Source: Corallococcus macrosporus
GTDB taxonomy: Bacteria; Myxococcota; Myxococcia; Myxococcales; Myxococcaceae
DNA length: 64,000 bases
Assembly (NCBI RefSeq): GCF_017302985.1
Contig: NZ_JAFIMU010000004.1
Location: 1 to 64,000 of the forward strand
Reading direction: 5' to 3'
This document shows, piece by piece, positions 62,981 to 64,000 of this stretch. Below the pieces are notes generated by a model. That model saw only the letters and a list, made by a program, of their open reading frames with translations, was not told the origin of the DNA and did not search any database. Made by a program: the position numbers and the translations under genes. Each line of letters begins with the position of its first letter. Position 1 is the first letter of the stretch.

Positions 62981-63774
62981 GCACCCCCATGCGCGTGCTC
63001 ATCGTCGACGACGAGCCGCTCGCCCGTCAGCGCCTGAAGGACCTGCTGGCCGAAGCGCCCGACATGCAACTGGTGGGGGAGTGCCGCAACGGTCATGAGG
63101 CCATCGCGGCCATCGGCTCAGAACGCCCAGACCTCGTCCTGCTGGACGTGGAGATGCCAGGGCCGGACGGTTTCGGCGTCCTCCGGGCGCTCGCTCCCGA
63201 ACCCGCGCCGTCGGTCATCTTCGTCACGGCCCACCGTGACTTCGCGGTGCAAGCGTTCGAGGCCAACGCGCTCGACTACCTGCTCAAGCCCTTCGACCGG
63301 GAGCGCTTCCGCTCCAGCCTGGAGCGCGCGAGGAACAAGCGGCGGACCGAGCCGGCTTCCCTGGACGCGGCGCTGCTCGCGCGGCTCGAATCGCTCGCCG
63401 CCCGTCCGTCCGCCGAGCCCACGCGCTACGTGACGCGGCTCGTGGCCCGCGTGGGCTGGCGCATGCGCTTCCTGCCGGTGGAGGACATCGACTACCTGAC
63501 GGCGGAGGGGAACTACGTCGCCGTGCACGTGGGGAAGCAGTCGCACCTCACGCGCGAGACGATGGCGGCGCTGGAGGAGAAGCTCGACCCCCGGCAGTTC
63601 CTGCGCGCGCACCGCTCGTTCATCGTGCGGCTGGACCGCATCGAGGAGGTGGAGCCGCTTCCCCCCGGCGAGTACGTGTTCGTCCTGAAGGACGGCACCC
63701 GGCTGACCACGGGCCGCAGCTACCGCGCGCAGGTGCAGCGTGCGCTGGAGCTGCCCTCCACCGTTCGTCCCTGA
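62977..63774 (+). CDS. LytTR-family response regulator
   Basis: The 265-residue regulator has a receiver domain (LIVDDEPLARQRLKDLL, phospho-Asp in LVLLDVEMPGPDGFG, Lys in DYLLKPFDRERF) and a LytTR DNA-binding domain (FLPVEDIDYLTAEGNYVAVHVG, LDPRQFLRAHRSFIVRLDRI). The ATG overlaps the kinase stop codon (ATGA), so the pair is co-translated. The exported protein downstream (63852) is a possible target. Confidence 0.96.
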   Translation: MSTPMRVLIVDDEPLARQRLKDLLAEAPDMQLVGECRNGHEAIAAIGSERPDLVLLDVEMPGPDGFGVLRALAPEPAPSVIFVTAHRDFAVQAFEANALDYLLKPFDRERFRSSLERARNKRRTEPASLDAALLARLESLAARPSAEPTRYVTRLVARVGWRMRFLPVEDIDYLTAEGNYVAVHVGKQSHLTRETMAALEEKLDPRQFLRAHRSFIVRLDRIEEVEPLPPGEYVFVLKDGTRLTTGRSYRAQVQRALELPSTVRP

Positions 63775-63851
63775 CCCTCCACGGTTCGTCACATCTCCTT
63801 GGACCCCTTCGCCGCTGGCGGGCGACGGTGCTTTCAACAAAGGAGATGCAC

Positions 63852-64000
63852 ATGCACCGTTTCGCCAGGCAGTGGTCGATGAACCTCCTCCTCGCCGTCT
63901 CAGCCGTGACGACGGCCGGCACCGCTGGGGCGCAGGAGCTCGCGCCGGAGTCCGCGTCCTGGGGACAGCCCCGGTGCGAGCCGGGAGGCAGCCTCTTCGC
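63852..64000 (+). CDS. Exported protein, cut by the right edge
   Basis: The start ATG at 63852 follows AAAGGAGA at 63839-63846. The open frame encodes a signal peptide (MHRFARQWSMNLLLAVSAVTTAGTAGAQ) and the beginning of a mature region (ELAPESASWGQPRCEPGG), 49 codons to the window end with no stop. No family can be assigned. It lies 77 bp after the LytTR regulator and may be its target. Confidence 0.7.
   Translation, partial: MHRFARQWSMNLLLAVSAVTTAGTAGAQELAPESASWGQPRCEPGGSLF

Overview
The window is high-GC (around 70 %) bacterial DNA with dense, mostly intact genes. It looks like a myxobacterium of the Cystobacterineae (Myxococcus/Corallococcus type). Supporting traits are a MYXO-CTERM-like sorting tail (Cys-Gly-Cys motif, hydrophobic helix, Arg-rich end), many lipoproteins, DNRLRE repeats, an Hsp70-pair/DUF2760 operon, several two-component systems and a sigma-54-type promoter. 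The genus is an inference; no rRNA or marker gene is present to fix it.

Layout. 1-5.5 kb: an exported protein cut by the window edge, two copies of a perfect palindrome, then a glycosyltransferase cluster (Pro-rich repeat protein, tandem-domain GT4, single GT4). 5.5-12.6 kb: lipoprotein, NADAR protein, GDP-deoxyhexose genes (gmd-rmd), a phytase-like MYXO-CTERM protein and a 5'-nucleotidase lipoprotein. 12.8-18.9 kb: a CxxC zinc protein, the DUF2760-Hsp70-Hsp70 operon (minus strand) and a tRNA-Ala(CGC). 19-25.3 kb: a TPR membrane protein, heme o synthase ctaB, an ABC-2 exporter and a cupredoxin lipoprotein. 25.4-29.4 kb: a His-rich CpxP-like/two-component operon, cold-shock protein and cupin. 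29.5-34.8 kb: LysR with a metallo-beta-lactamase-fold enzyme, DTW enzyme, HAD phosphatase, ElaA-type GNAT and M20 peptidase. 35-38.2 kb: two FemAB-like paralogues flanking an acyltransferase. 38.2-41.5 kb: LysR, an SDR with an atypical active site and a CmlA-like exporter. 41.5-47.8 kb: a sigma-54-type promoter with two upstream palindromic sites, then an unknown protein, a MACPF (perforin-like) protein, a JmjC/cupin oxygenase, a sulfotransferase and a GT39 mannosyltransferase-like enzyme. 47.8-55 kb: DNRLRE lipoprotein, an M61 peptidase lacking its catalytic Glu, LysR, BioY, a MAPEG protein and a PPC-like lipoprotein. 55-64 kb: LysR with catabolic acetolactate synthase, aldehyde dehydrogenase, BASS transporter, subtilase, LytS/LytTR pair and an exported protein cut by the right edge.

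The most interesting block is 41.5-45.7 kb. A textbook -24/-12 element with two near-identical 10-bp palindromes 21 bp apart precedes two signal-less proteins that share the C-terminal residues LND; the second has a MACPF signature. They are followed by a non-haem iron oxygenase and a translationally coupled sulfotransferase. I infer a regulated pore-forming effector system with a possible hydroxylate-then-sulfate modification; the chemistry is speculative, the gene order and motifs are seen directly. All four LysR regulators have an inverted repeat with T-N11-A geometry in their divergent promoter region.
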